Of a stretch of DNA of 64,000 nucleotides, positions 17,781 through 25,679 are shown one piece after another. Both the position numbers and the translations under genes were made by a program. The notes under the pieces were generated by a model, which saw nothing but the letters and a program-made list of their open reading frames with translations, was not told where the DNA came from and did not search any database. Positions within the stretch are counted from its first letter, which is position 1, and the number at the start of each line of letters is the position of its first letter. This stretch comes from Thetidibacter halocola (GTDB taxonomy: Bacteria > Pseudomonadota > Alphaproteobacteria > Rhodobacterales > Rhodobacteraceae), in the NCBI RefSeq assembly GCF_018224955.1, contig NZ_JAGTUU010000007.1, forward strand, positions 62,001 through 126,000, written 5' to 3'.

Positions 17781-19220
17781 TCAATTGCGCGCGTAGACAT
17801 CCTGGTAGCGCACGATGTCATCCTCGCCGACATAGGAGCCGGTCTGCACCTCGATCAGCACCATGGGCAGTTTGCCGGGGTTTTCCATCCGGTGGACCGA
17901 CCCCAGCGGGACATAGATGCTTTCATTCTCGCTCACCAGCCTGACCTCCTCGTCGACGGTCACGCGGGCTGTTCCCTGAACCACGATCCAGTGTTCCGAG
18001 CGGAGGAAATGGCGTTGCAGGCTCAGCGAGGCGCCCGGATGGACCACGATGCGCTTGACCTTGAACCGGTCGCCCACCACGAGGTTTTCGATCCAGCCCC
18101 AGGGGCGGTGATCCTTGGGGAATTGCGTGGCCTGGGCAGCACCCTTCTGTTTCAGCGCCTCGACCGCGCGCTTCACGTCCTGGGCGCGCGACATGTCTGC
18201 GACCAGAACCGCGTCGTTCATTGCCACGGCCATGATATTGTCCAGCCCGATGCCCACGACCTCCAGCCCTTCGCCGTCTGCGCGCAGCAGCGTGTTGGTG
18301 CAGTCGATGGCGGTGGCGTGTCCGGATGCGACGACACCGTTCGCGTCGGGATGGCTTTCGCGCCAGACCGCATCCCAGCCGCCAAGGTCCGACCAGTCCG
18401 AGGCGAAGGGCACAACCGACAGGTTCCCTGCCCGTTCCATCACGGCGTAGTCGATCGAGATATCGTCGGCCTTTGCCCAGGATTCGGGTGCGAGCCGCAG
18501 AAAGCCGAGATCGGGCCGGGCCTGCGTAACGGCCGTGCGCACCGGGTCCAGCAGCGCGGGGGCATGCGCCTCGAAGGCGCGCAGGATGTCGGCTGCTCGG
18601 AACAGGAAGATCCCCGCGTTCCACAGGAAATTTCCCGAATCCAGCATCTTGCGGGCGCGCGCCGCGTCGGGTTTCTCGACGAACCGCGACAGCTTGACGG
18701 GCCGGGTGCCCTTGGGACTGGCCCCGAGTTCCAGGTAGCCATAGGCGGTTTCCGGGTGGGTCGGCTGGATGCCGAAGGTCACCAGATCGCCGCCGGCTAC
18801 CGCGTCGAGACCCGCGGCCACCGCGGCGTGAAAGGCCGTGGTGTCGGGCACCACGTGGTCGGACGGGGCCACCAGCAGGATCGCATGTGGATCGTCGGCC
18901 ATGGCGTGCAGCGCCGCGGCCAGGATCGCCGGTGCGGTGTTCCGCCCCTCGGGCTCGATCAGCACGGCGCCCGGATCGATCCCGATCGCCTGGAGCTGTT
19001 CCGTCACGATGAAGCGGAAGTCGGAATTCGTCATCACCAGCGGCGACGCAAAGTGCAGCGCATCGCTTTTCCCGGACATGCGGCGGGCTGAGGCCTGGAA
19101 CAGTGTTTCCTCTCCGACGAGATGGACGAATTGCTTGGGATAACTCTTGCGAGACAGCGGCCAGAGACGTGCTCCGGAACCGCCGCACAGGATGACCGGG
19201 GTAATCAGGGACAAGGCCAT
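17781..19220 (-). CDS. manC: Mannose-1-phosphate guanylyltransferase / mannose-6-phosphate isomerase
   Basis: This 479-residue protein is bifunctional in architecture. The N-terminal nucleotidyltransferase has the signature CGGSGARLWPLSRKSYPKQF, then VAPSDHVV and FVEKP; the C-terminal cupin (about 350-470) contains PWGWIE, HPGASLSLQRHFLRSEHWIVV and the final YVGEDDIVR motif of type II isomerases (AlgA/ManC/CpsB). It makes GDP-mannose for exopolysaccharide or lipopolysaccharide. No other sugar-nucleotide genes are adjacent. Confidence 0.93.
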   Translation of the reverse strand: MALSLITPVILCGGSGARLWPLSRKSYPKQFVHLVGEETLFQASARRMSGKSDALHFASPLVMTNSDFRFIVTEQLQAIGIDPGAVLIEPEGRNTAPAILAAALHAMADDPHAILLVAPSDHVVPDTTAFHAAVAAGLDAVAGGDLVTFGIQPTHPETAYGYLELGASPKGTRPVKLSRFVEKPDAARARKMLDSGNFLWNAGIFLFRAADILRAFEAHAPALLDPVRTAVTQARPDLGFLRLAPESWAKADDISIDYAVMERAGNLSVVPFASDWSDLGGWDAVWRESHPDANGVVASGHATAIDCTNTLLRADGEGLEVVGIGLDNIMAVAMNDAVLVADMSRAQDVKRAVEALKQKGAAQATQFPKDHRPWGWIENLVVGDRFKVKRIVVHPGASLSLQRHFLRSEHWIVVQGTARVTVDEEVRLVSENESIYVPLGSVHRMENPGKLPMVLIEVQTGSYVGEDDIVRYQDVYARN

Positions 19221-19317
19221 GGCACCTCTCCGAACACGTCCGTGAAGGCTGCCTTCCACGAATGGCCCCATGGATCAACCGCGAAACGGTGGGTGAGCAC
19301 GGGGGTCGGATGCCAGG

Positions 19318-20109
19318 TCATGGCTTGACGAATTTTGCACCGGTGTCGCGCCGCGTCCCGGCGTCGAGCCGTTCCAGCCCTGCCCCGGGGTTCTCTGCCG
19401 TCTCCAGCAGCGCCCGCACCTCGTTCAGCGGCTCCAGCAGGGCGGTGCCCAGCGACACCGGCGTGCCATCGGCGGTCGCCTTGGCCGAGACCACCGAGAC
19501 GATCCGGGGCCGCCCGTCATCGGCGAAACTGAACACCGGAGAGCCCGACGCGCCGAAATCCACCTCGCAGGACAGAACCAGGATGCCATCCTGCCGCGAG
19601 ATCACCTCGCAGGTTTCCTGGAGGTTGGGTGCCTCGGAACGGTCGTGCCGATAGGACACCACGCCGACGCTGTCACCCAGCTCGGGTCGGGTGTCGGTCT
19701 CGAACGGGCGGATGGTCGTGTTCCGGATCGGCAGTTGCAGTTCCAGCAGCGCGATGTCGTTGCGCACCCGGTCGGAATCGGCGGGCCCCAGAAAGTCGTA
19801 GTCGGGATGTGCCACTGCCCGCTTGACCCGGCGATAGGCCGAGGCGCGCCCGTTGCGCCATCCGGCGAGGAAGTTCAGATCCTCGACCGGCACGGGTTCG
19901 CCGGTGGTCGTGTCAAAGATGCAATGCGCTGCCGTGAGGACCAGGCGCTCGTCGATCAGGGCGCCGGTGCAAAAGGCCTCACCGGCCAGTTCCAGCCGGC
20001 CCACGGCCTCCCACATGCGACCGTCTTCGCGGCTGTTGAGGGAAAACAGCCCTTGAGCCTGCGCGGTCGTCGCCAGACAACCGAACAGGATCCCCCATAT
20101 AATCCGCAT
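19318..20109 (-). CDS. Secreted trypsin-like serine protease
   Basis: The product has 263 residues with a cleavable signal (1-18, ending AQA). The S1 triad is visible: H62 in LTAAHC, D118 in NDIALLEL and S188 in GASGSP, the last a variant of the usual GDSGGP. CTGALI is the typical strand before the histidine. It is therefore probably an active periplasmic or secreted endopeptidase. It follows glcF on the same strand after 68 bases and may have its own promoter. Confidence 0.9.
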   Translation of the reverse strand: MRIIWGILFGCLATTAQAQGLFSLNSREDGRMWEAVGRLELAGEAFCTGALIDERLVLTAAHCIFDTTTGEPVPVEDLNFLAGWRNGRASAYRRVKRAVAHPDYDFLGPADSDRVRNDIALLELQLPIRNTTIRPFETDTRPELGDSVGVVSYRHDRSEAPNLQETCEVISRQDGILVLSCEVDFGASGSPVFSFADDGRPRIVSVVSAKATADGTPVSLGTALLEPLNEVRALLETAENPGAGLERLDAGTRRDTGAKFVKP

Positions 20110-20177
20110 GTGCCAATGATCTCCGCCATTTTTCAAACAGTAGTATTGTCCGGTTTCGGCGAAAATGCGGCGACGCG

Positions 20178-21470
20178 TCAGATTTTTTCCACCAGCGCGG
20201 GGGGCTTGGGCCCACCGGTCGCCCAGTCCAGCAATTCGACCGTGTGCACGATCGGCACCCCGGTTCCCGAGCCGATCTGCATCATGCAGCCGATATTGCC
20301 GGCGGCGATGATGTCGGGCTGCTTCGCCTCGAGCGTGCGCACCTTGCGCGCCTTCAGCTTGGCCGAGATTTCGGGCTGCATCAGGTTGTAGGTGCCCGCG
20401 CTGCCGCAGCACAGGTGGCTGTCGGCAGGTTCCACCACCTCGAAGCCGGCGCGTTTCAACAGGTCCTTGGGAAAGGTCTTGATCTTCTGCCCGTGCTGCA
20501 GCGAACAGGCGGCGTGATAGGCCACGCGCAGCCCTTTGGCCGCGCCCTGCGGCAAGTCCAGCTTCATCAGCACTTCGCTGATGTCCATGGCGATTCCGCT
20601 GACCCGTTTCGCATCCTCGGCCAGCGTTTCGGTCCGGAACATGTGGCCGTAATCCTTGACCGTCGTGCCGCACCCGCTGGTGTTGATGACGATCGCATCC
20701 AGCCCCGCGCCATCCATCTCTCGCGTCCAGGCTCGGATGTTCCTTGCCGCCGTGCCGTGCGATTCGTCGGTCTTGCCCATGTGGTGCGTCAGCGCCCCGC
20801 AACAGCCCGCGCCCTCGGCAACAACCACCTCGCAGCCCAGCCGGGTCAGCAGGCGGATCGTGGCGTCGTTGATGTCTGTGTTCAGTGCCTTCTGCGCGCA
20901 GCCGGTCATCAGCGCGACGCGCATCTTCCTGACGGCCGCTGGCGCAAAGCTCTGCGGGTCGTCGTTGCGCGACACCGGCGGGATGCGTTTCGGCGCCATG
21001 GCCAGCATCGCGCGCAGCCGCGCGTCGGGGATCAGCGGAGCAAAGGGCTTGCCGATCTTGGCCAGCAGCAGCGCCACGCGGAACCGCGTCGGATAAGGCA
21101 GGATCCGCGCCAGGACCCAGCGCAGCGCCTTGTCGTGCCAGGGCCGGTCATAGTTCTTCTCGATGTAGTCGCGCGCATGATCCACCAAGTGCATGTAATG
21201 CACGCCAGACGGGCAGGTCGTCATGCAGGCGAGGCAGGACAGGCAGCGGTCGATATGCTTGACGGTCTTCGCGTCCGGCTTGCGCTCGTTCTCGAGCATG
21301 TCCTTGATCAGGTAGATCCGGCCGCGCGGCGAATCCAGCTCGTCGCCAAGCACCTGGTAGGTCGGACAGGTCGCCGTGCAGAAGCCGCAATGCACGCAGG
21401 ACCGCAGGATCTCGTTCGCCCGGCTGATCCCCGGGTCTTTCAGCTGCTCTTCGGTAAAGGTCGTCTGCAT
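20178..21470 (-). CDS. glcF: Glycolate oxidase iron-sulfur subunit
   Basis: The 430-residue protein carries two 4Fe-4S motifs (CVHCGFCTATCP near residue 25 and CLSCLACMTTCP near 75) followed by two cysteine-rich CCG domains, including GAGCCGALTHH and SHLCCGSAGTYN. It is the electron-transfer subunit of glycolate oxidase GlcDEF, which converts glycolate to glyoxylate and passes electrons to the respiratory chain. It is the last gene of the leftward glc operon. Confidence 0.96.
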   Translation of the reverse strand: MQTTFTEEQLKDPGISRANEILRSCVHCGFCTATCPTYQVLGDELDSPRGRIYLIKDMLENERKPDAKTVKHIDRCLSCLACMTTCPSGVHYMHLVDHARDYIEKNYDRPWHDKALRWVLARILPYPTRFRVALLLAKIGKPFAPLIPDARLRAMLAMAPKRIPPVSRNDDPQSFAPAAVRKMRVALMTGCAQKALNTDINDATIRLLTRLGCEVVVAEGAGCCGALTHHMGKTDESHGTAARNIRAWTREMDGAGLDAIVINTSGCGTTVKDYGHMFRTETLAEDAKRVSGIAMDISEVLMKLDLPQGAAKGLRVAYHAACSLQHGQKIKTFPKDLLKRAGFEVVEPADSHLCCGSAGTYNLMQPEISAKLKARKVRTLEAKQPDIIAAGNIGCMMQIGSGTGVPIVHTVELLDWATGGPKPPALVEKI

Positions 21471-21471
21471 G

Positions 21472-21813
21472 TCACACCATCAGGTCGGCCGTGGCCAATC
21501 CGAACCACGGCAAGGTCGTTGCAAGAAGCGCGCTCACGGTGATCCAGCGTCGCGGGCGGGGATTGGCCGTGCGTCGGCGCAGGCCCATGGCGATCATCGT
21601 CACCGACAGCACCCAGGCCAGCCATAGCAGGGCCAGGCCGGCCAGAACCCCGTCCCGGTCCTGCAACCACAGCGCAAGGCTCACCGACGTGGCCACGACC
21701 AGCGCAAGGCCCGACACGATGGCTCGGCGGTCGGGCAATCGCATCAGGCCCGCCGACAGGGCGGGTCCTGCGACGAAGCATATCGCGAAGGCGATCAGCG
21801 CGGCCGGTGTCAT
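21472..21813 (-). CDS. Small four-helix membrane protein in glc operon
   Basis: The 113-residue protein has about four hydrophobic segments and no motif I recognise. It overlaps glcE by four bases and ends one base before glcF, so it is firmly embedded in the glycolate oxidase operon. I recall a similar small gene in this position in other Rhodobacteraceae. A membrane anchor for the GlcDEF complex is a possible role, but this is only inferred from position. Confidence 0.7.
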   Translation of the reverse strand: MTPAALIAFAICFVAGPALSAGLMRLPDRRAIVSGLALVVATSVSLALWLQDRDGVLAGLALLWLAWVLSVTMIAMGLRRRTANPRPRRWITVSALLATTLPWFGLATADLMV

Positions 21814-22943
21814 GCGTCCATGAGACCCGGGTTGAGCACTCCGCGGGGATCGAACCGGGCGCGGATGCCCGCGGTCAACGCGGCCAGCGGCGCGGGTTCG
21901 GGCTGAAACACGGGCAAGGCGGCGCGGCTGGCGTCAGAGCCTCGCACCAGCGTGGCATGGCCGCCAAGGGCGCCGAGCCGCGCGCGCGCATCCGTGCCTT
22001 CGGGCAGCAGTGCCCAGATCAACCCGCCGCCCCAGTCGAACAGCAGCTTGTCGGCGTCCAGCCGGTCGGCCAGCGCCGGCGCGTCCGACGGCTTGCACGA
22101 AATCCGCCAGACATCGCCCGCAGTGCCCTGCATTGGAGCCACATCGCGCACCCAGGCCCAGCCTTCGGCCACCTTGGCCGCATCGTGCTCGACCCGCACC
22201 GCGTGGTCGGAAAACAGCGCCGCCAGTTGCCCGGCGCGATAATCCACCGATCCGGCAAATCCCTCGATCCGCAGCATCGTCACCGGATGCCCATCCAGCC
22301 CGACAGGCACATGCGCCGCCCCCGTCACCTCGAAGGGAGAGGCCAGCGCCTTTGACATCGCGCCCACGGCGTTCGCGACGGACAGGCTGTCGATCAGGAT
22401 GCAGGCGGCGCTGTCGGGCTTGGGCAGCACCTTGAGGCTGACCTCGGTCAGCACGCCCAGCGTGCCCCAGCTCCCGGTCATGAGCTTGACCAGGTCGTAG
22501 CCGGTGACGTTCTTCATCACCCGGCCGCCATTCTTGACGATCTGCCCGGTCCCATCGACAAAGCGCACACCCAGCATGAAATCGCGGCAGGCCCCCGCCT
22601 GCACCCGGCGCGGCCCGCTGACATTGGCGGCCACCACGCCACCGACCGTGGGCGTGCCGCTGGTTCCCAAAAGCCCGCGATAATCCATCGGCTCGAAGGG
22701 CAGGCGCTGTCCCTCGGCCTCCAGTGCGGCCTCCACCTCGGCCAGCGGCGAGCCCGCCTTGACCACCACGGTCAGCGCGCCCGGCTCATACAGCGTGATG
22801 CCTGACAGACCGCCCGTCTCCAGCACCGCACCCGTCACCGGCTTGCCGATGCTGCGCGTGCCACCACCGCGGATATGGAAAGGCCCCGAGGCCCCGGCGA
22901 TGATCTCGGCCAGTTCGGCCTCTGTCTCTGGTTTCATCTTCAT
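21810..22943 (-). CDS. glcE: Glycolate oxidase FAD-binding subunit
   Basis: I choose the ATG at 22943 (377 residues); a second ATG two codons later and a TTG four codons earlier are alternatives. The protein has the PCMH-type FAD-binding fold with IRGGGTRS and GVVAANVSGPRRVQAG, lacking the extended C-terminal domain of GlcD, as expected for GlcE. The chosen ATG lies inside the tail of a dispersed hairpin-tail repeat that fills the glcD-glcE gap, and no conventional ribosome site is evident outside that repeat. Confidence 0.92.
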   Translation of the reverse strand: MKMKPETEAELAEIIAGASGPFHIRGGGTRSIGKPVTGAVLETGGLSGITLYEPGALTVVVKAGSPLAEVEAALEAEGQRLPFEPMDYRGLLGTSGTPTVGGVVAANVSGPRRVQAGACRDFMLGVRFVDGTGQIVKNGGRVMKNVTGYDLVKLMTGSWGTLGVLTEVSLKVLPKPDSAACILIDSLSVANAVGAMSKALASPFEVTGAAHVPVGLDGHPVTMLRIEGFAGSVDYRAGQLAALFSDHAVRVEHDAAKVAEGWAWVRDVAPMQGTAGDVWRISCKPSDAPALADRLDADKLLFDWGGGLIWALLPEGTDARARLGALGGHATLVRGSDASRAALPVFQPEPAPLAALTAGIRARFDPRGVLNPGLMDA

Positions 22944-22982
22944 CTTGCCAAACAAACTCCGGGGTCCGGGGCAGAGCCCCGG
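22935..22982 (-). repeat. 3'-end hairpin-tail repeat, copy 2 (contains glcE start)
   Basis: On the minus strand CCGGGGC-TCT-GCCCCGG (22982-22966) is followed by a tail ending GGCAAGATGAAG. It begins three bases after the glcD stop in sense orientation. The ATG within the tail (22943-22941) is in frame with glcE, so the repeat has been adopted as the translation start region inside an operon. Confidence 0.65.
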
Positions 22983-22985
22983 TCC

Positions 22986-24434
22986 TCACTCCGCCGCCAG
23001 GGCGATGCTTCGGCGGCTTTCCGAGGCCGCCAGCGGGAACACCTTGGCCGGGTTCAGCAGCCATTTCGGATCGAACACGTCCTTCACCGCCATCTGCGCC
23101 TCGAGATCGGCGGGCGCGTACTGGTCCACCATCAGGTCGCGTTTCTCGATGCCCACGCCATGCTCGCCGGTCAGGCAGCCGCCCACCTCGACACACAGCC
23201 GCAGGATATCCGCCCCCAGCGCCTCGCAGCGTTCCAGGTCGCCCGGCTTGTTGGCGTCGAACAGGATCAGCGGGTGCATGTTGCCGTCGCCCGCATGGAA
23301 CACGTTGGCCACGTCCAGCCCGTATTCCTTCGACATCTCGCCGATGCGCTTGAGCACATAGGGCAGTTCGGAAACCGGGATCGTGCCGTCGAGGCACATG
23401 TAGTCGTTGATCTGGCCCATCGCGCCAAACGCGGATTTCCGGCCCAGCCAGATCCGGCCCGCTTCGTCAGCATCCTTGGCCTCGCGCAGTTCCACCGGGT
23501 TGTGCCGGCGCGCGATCTGCAGGATCAGGCCCAGCTGTTCGTCGATTTCCGCCGGGCTGCCCTCGACCTCGACGATCAGCAGTGCCTCGCACATCGGGTA
23601 TCCGGCCTTGGCAAAGGCCTCGGTTGCCTCGATGCAGGGGCGGTCCATGAACTCGATCGCCACAGGCAGCACGCCCGCCTTGATGATGTCGGAAACACAG
23701 GCGCCGGCCACCTCGTTTGAATCGAAGCCCATCAGGACCGGCCGCGCGCCCTCGGGCTTGCGCAGGATGCGCAGGGTGGCCTCGGTCACGACGCCCAGCT
23801 GGCCTTCGGATCCGCAGATCACGCCCAGCAGGTCGAGCCCGCCCGAATCCAGATGCGCGCCGCCGATCTCGACCACGGTACCGTCCATCTGCACCATGGT
23901 CACGCCCAGCAGATTGTTTGTGGTGACGCCGTATTTCAGGCAATGGGCCCCGCCCGAGTTCATCGCGATATTGCCGGCGATGGCGCAGGCCAGCTGGCTT
24001 GACGGGTCGGGCGCGTAGAAGAAATCGTGCTCCTCGACCGCGCCGGTCACGCTCAGGTTCGTGCGCCCTGTCTGCACCCGGATGAAACGGTTGTCGTAAT
24101 CCGTCTCGAGTACCTCGTTCATCCGTGCGACGCCCAGGATCACGCTGTCGGCGGTGGGCAGCGCGCCCCCCGCGAGGCTGGTGCCAGACCCGCGCGGCAC
24201 CACCGGCACGCCCTCTTCCCAGCAGACGCGCAGCACCTTCGAGACTTCCTCAGTCGTCGAGGGCAGCACCACTGCCAACGGCGGGCAGCGATAGGCGGTC
24301 AGCGCGTCGCATTCATAGGCGCGCGTCTCGGCCTCGTCGTCTATCACCGCGTCGGCGGGCAGCACCTTGCGCAGGCGCTCTACGATCCGGGCCTTGCGCG
24401 CCAGGATCGAGGCATCGGGTTTGGGCATCTGCAT
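22986..24434 (-). CDS. glcD: Glycolate oxidase subunit GlcD
   Basis: GGAGG before the ATG at 24434 supports this start (482 residues). It has a PCMH-type FAD-binding domain (PRGSGTSLAGGALP; NIAMNSGGAHCLKYG) and a FAD-linked oxidase C-terminal domain ending GEHGVGIEKRDLM. GlcD is the catalytic flavin subunit. It heads the operon glcD-glcE-orf-glcF; an operator-like inverted repeat lies 18 bases upstream. Confidence 0.97.
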   Translation of the reverse strand: MQMPKPDASILARKARIVERLRKVLPADAVIDDEAETRAYECDALTAYRCPPLAVVLPSTTEEVSKVLRVCWEEGVPVVPRGSGTSLAGGALPTADSVILGVARMNEVLETDYDNRFIRVQTGRTNLSVTGAVEEHDFFYAPDPSSQLACAIAGNIAMNSGGAHCLKYGVTTNNLLGVTMVQMDGTVVEIGGAHLDSGGLDLLGVICGSEGQLGVVTEATLRILRKPEGARPVLMGFDSNEVAGACVSDIIKAGVLPVAIEFMDRPCIEATEAFAKAGYPMCEALLIVEVEGSPAEIDEQLGLILQIARRHNPVELREAKDADEAGRIWLGRKSAFGAMGQINDYMCLDGTIPVSELPYVLKRIGEMSKEYGLDVANVFHAGDGNMHPLILFDANKPGDLERCEALGADILRLCVEVGGCLTGEHGVGIEKRDLMVDQYAPADLEAQMAVKDVFDPKWLLNPAKVFPLAASESRRSIALAAE

Positions 24435-24451
24435 CGGCGTTCCTCCCTGAA

Positions 24452-24472
24452 TTGGTCAACTTATATAACCAA
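24452..24472. promoter_or_regulatory. Operator-like inverted repeat upstream of glcD
   Basis: TTGGT and ACCAA flank 11 bases that include TTATATAA, a plausible minus-10 region. TTGGT/ACCAA half-sites are typical of the FadR-type GntR regulators (GlcC, PdhR, LldR), although their usual spacing is shorter. No regulator gene is adjacent. Confidence 0.4.
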
Positions 24473-24553
24473 AATCGCGATCCGGCGAGTCAAAATCGTC
24501 TCACCCCGTCGCGGCATCTTGAACTTTATCGTGTGGGCCGGTCAGGTGCGCGC

Positions 24554-24964
24554 ATGAACTGGATCAAGATCATACACATTCTTTGCGTCATGGGCTGGAT
24601 GACGTCGATCTTTGCCGTGCCGCGCGCCCTGATCTACTGGAAGCGCGAATGGGACCGGCTGGGCGAGTTTGGCCCGTTGGGTGACCTGACGATCCGGCTC
24701 TACCGTTTTTCGCTGGGGCTTGGCGTGATCGCCATCGTCACCGGGCTGTGGCTGGCGCATCTCTGGGGCTGGCCGGCCTGGACGCATCTCAAGATCGCCC
24801 TCGTGCTGGCGCTGGCGGCGCATTACGGCTGGACCGGGCGCCTGGTGCTGCGTGCGCGGCGCGGCGTTTTCACTGAAAGCGACAAGTATCTGCGCATCTT
24901 CAACGAGGTCAGCGTCTTTGGCGCCATCGCGATTCTCTGGGTCGTGGTGGTCAAGCCGTTCTGA
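24554..24964 (+). CDS. CopD/HemJ-like four-helix membrane protein
   Basis: The 136-residue protein opens with WIKIIHILCVMGWMTSIFAVPRALIY, like the first helix of HemJ and CopD proteins including the conserved histidine, and has four membrane segments. HemJ is the oxygen-independent protoporphyrinogen oxidase; CopD proteins are linked to copper. Which applies cannot be decided here, though most Rhodobacteraceae keep hemJ elsewhere. It is followed after seven bases by a DUF599 membrane gene. Confidence 0.65.
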   Translation: MNWIKIIHILCVMGWMTSIFAVPRALIYWKREWDRLGEFGPLGDLTIRLYRFSLGLGVIAIVTGLWLAHLWGWPAWTHLKIALVLALAAHYGWTGRLVLRARRGVFTESDKYLRIFNEVSVFGAIAILWVVVVKPF

Positions 24965-24971
24965 CAGGCCC

Positions 24972-25679
24972 ATGACCCTGATCGAAAGCCTAACGCTGTT
25001 CTCGCCCGCCGACTGGGCGGCGGTCGGGTTCCTGGTCTTCGCATGGTTCGTATCGACGCGGTTGATCGAGCATCCGCCGAAACGCTTTCCCTCGACTTCA
25101 GCCCTGATGGCGGGGTATCGCCGCGAATGGATGGTGGCCTTTGTCCATCGCAACCCGCGCATCTTCGATTCGCAGATCGTCGGGCAGTTGCGGCAGGGCA
25201 CGGCGTTCTTCGCCTCGGGCAGCATGATCGCGATCGGGGGCGGGTTCGCGTTGTTGGGCAATGCCGAACGGTTGCGCGGCGTGGCGCAGGACCTGACGCA
25301 ATCCGCCGACCCGGTCGTGGTCTGGGAGATCAAGCTGATCCTGATGCTGCTTTTCGCCGCCAACGCGTTCCTGAAGTTCGTCTGGTCGCACCGGCTGTTC
25401 GGCTATTGCGCCGTTCTGATGGCGGCGGTGCCGAACGATCCCGACGATCCGGTGGCAATGCCCCGCGCCCGCAAGGCCGGTGAGATCAATATCTTTGCCG
25501 CGCGCGGCTACAACCGCGGATTGCGCTCGGTCTATTTCGGCATCGCCAGTGCGGCCTGGCTGATCGGTCCGGCCGCGTTGCTTGTCGCGACGGTGTTTAC
25601 CGTTGGCGTGATCCTGCGGCGCGAATTCGCGTCGCAATCCCGCGCGATCCTGCTGGAACAGGAACCGGGGCAGGCCTAG
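24972..25679 (+). CDS. DUF599 membrane protein
   Basis: The 235-residue protein has about four membrane segments, with the family-typical central stretch YRREWM, QLRQGTAFFASGSM and FAARGYNRGLRSVYF. DUF599 proteins have no known function. It follows the CopD/HemJ-like gene by seven bases and its last four bases overlap the end of the convergent GATase-like gene. Confidence 0.8.
   Translation: MTLIESLTLFSPADWAAVGFLVFAWFVSTRLIEHPPKRFPSTSALMAGYRREWMVAFVHRNPRIFDSQIVGQLRQGTAFFASGSMIAIGGGFALLGNAERLRGVAQDLTQSADPVVVWEIKLILMLLFAANAFLKFVWSHRLFGYCAVLMAAVPNDPDDPVAMPRARKAGEINIFAARGYNRGLRSVYFGIASAAWLIGPAALLVATVFTVGVILRREFASQSRAILLEQEPGQA

Noticed and set aside
20110-20802. N-terminal extension of the trypsin-like protease into glcF
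   Set aside because: It is out of frame with glcF and non-homologous; the signal peptide begins at the ATG at 20109.
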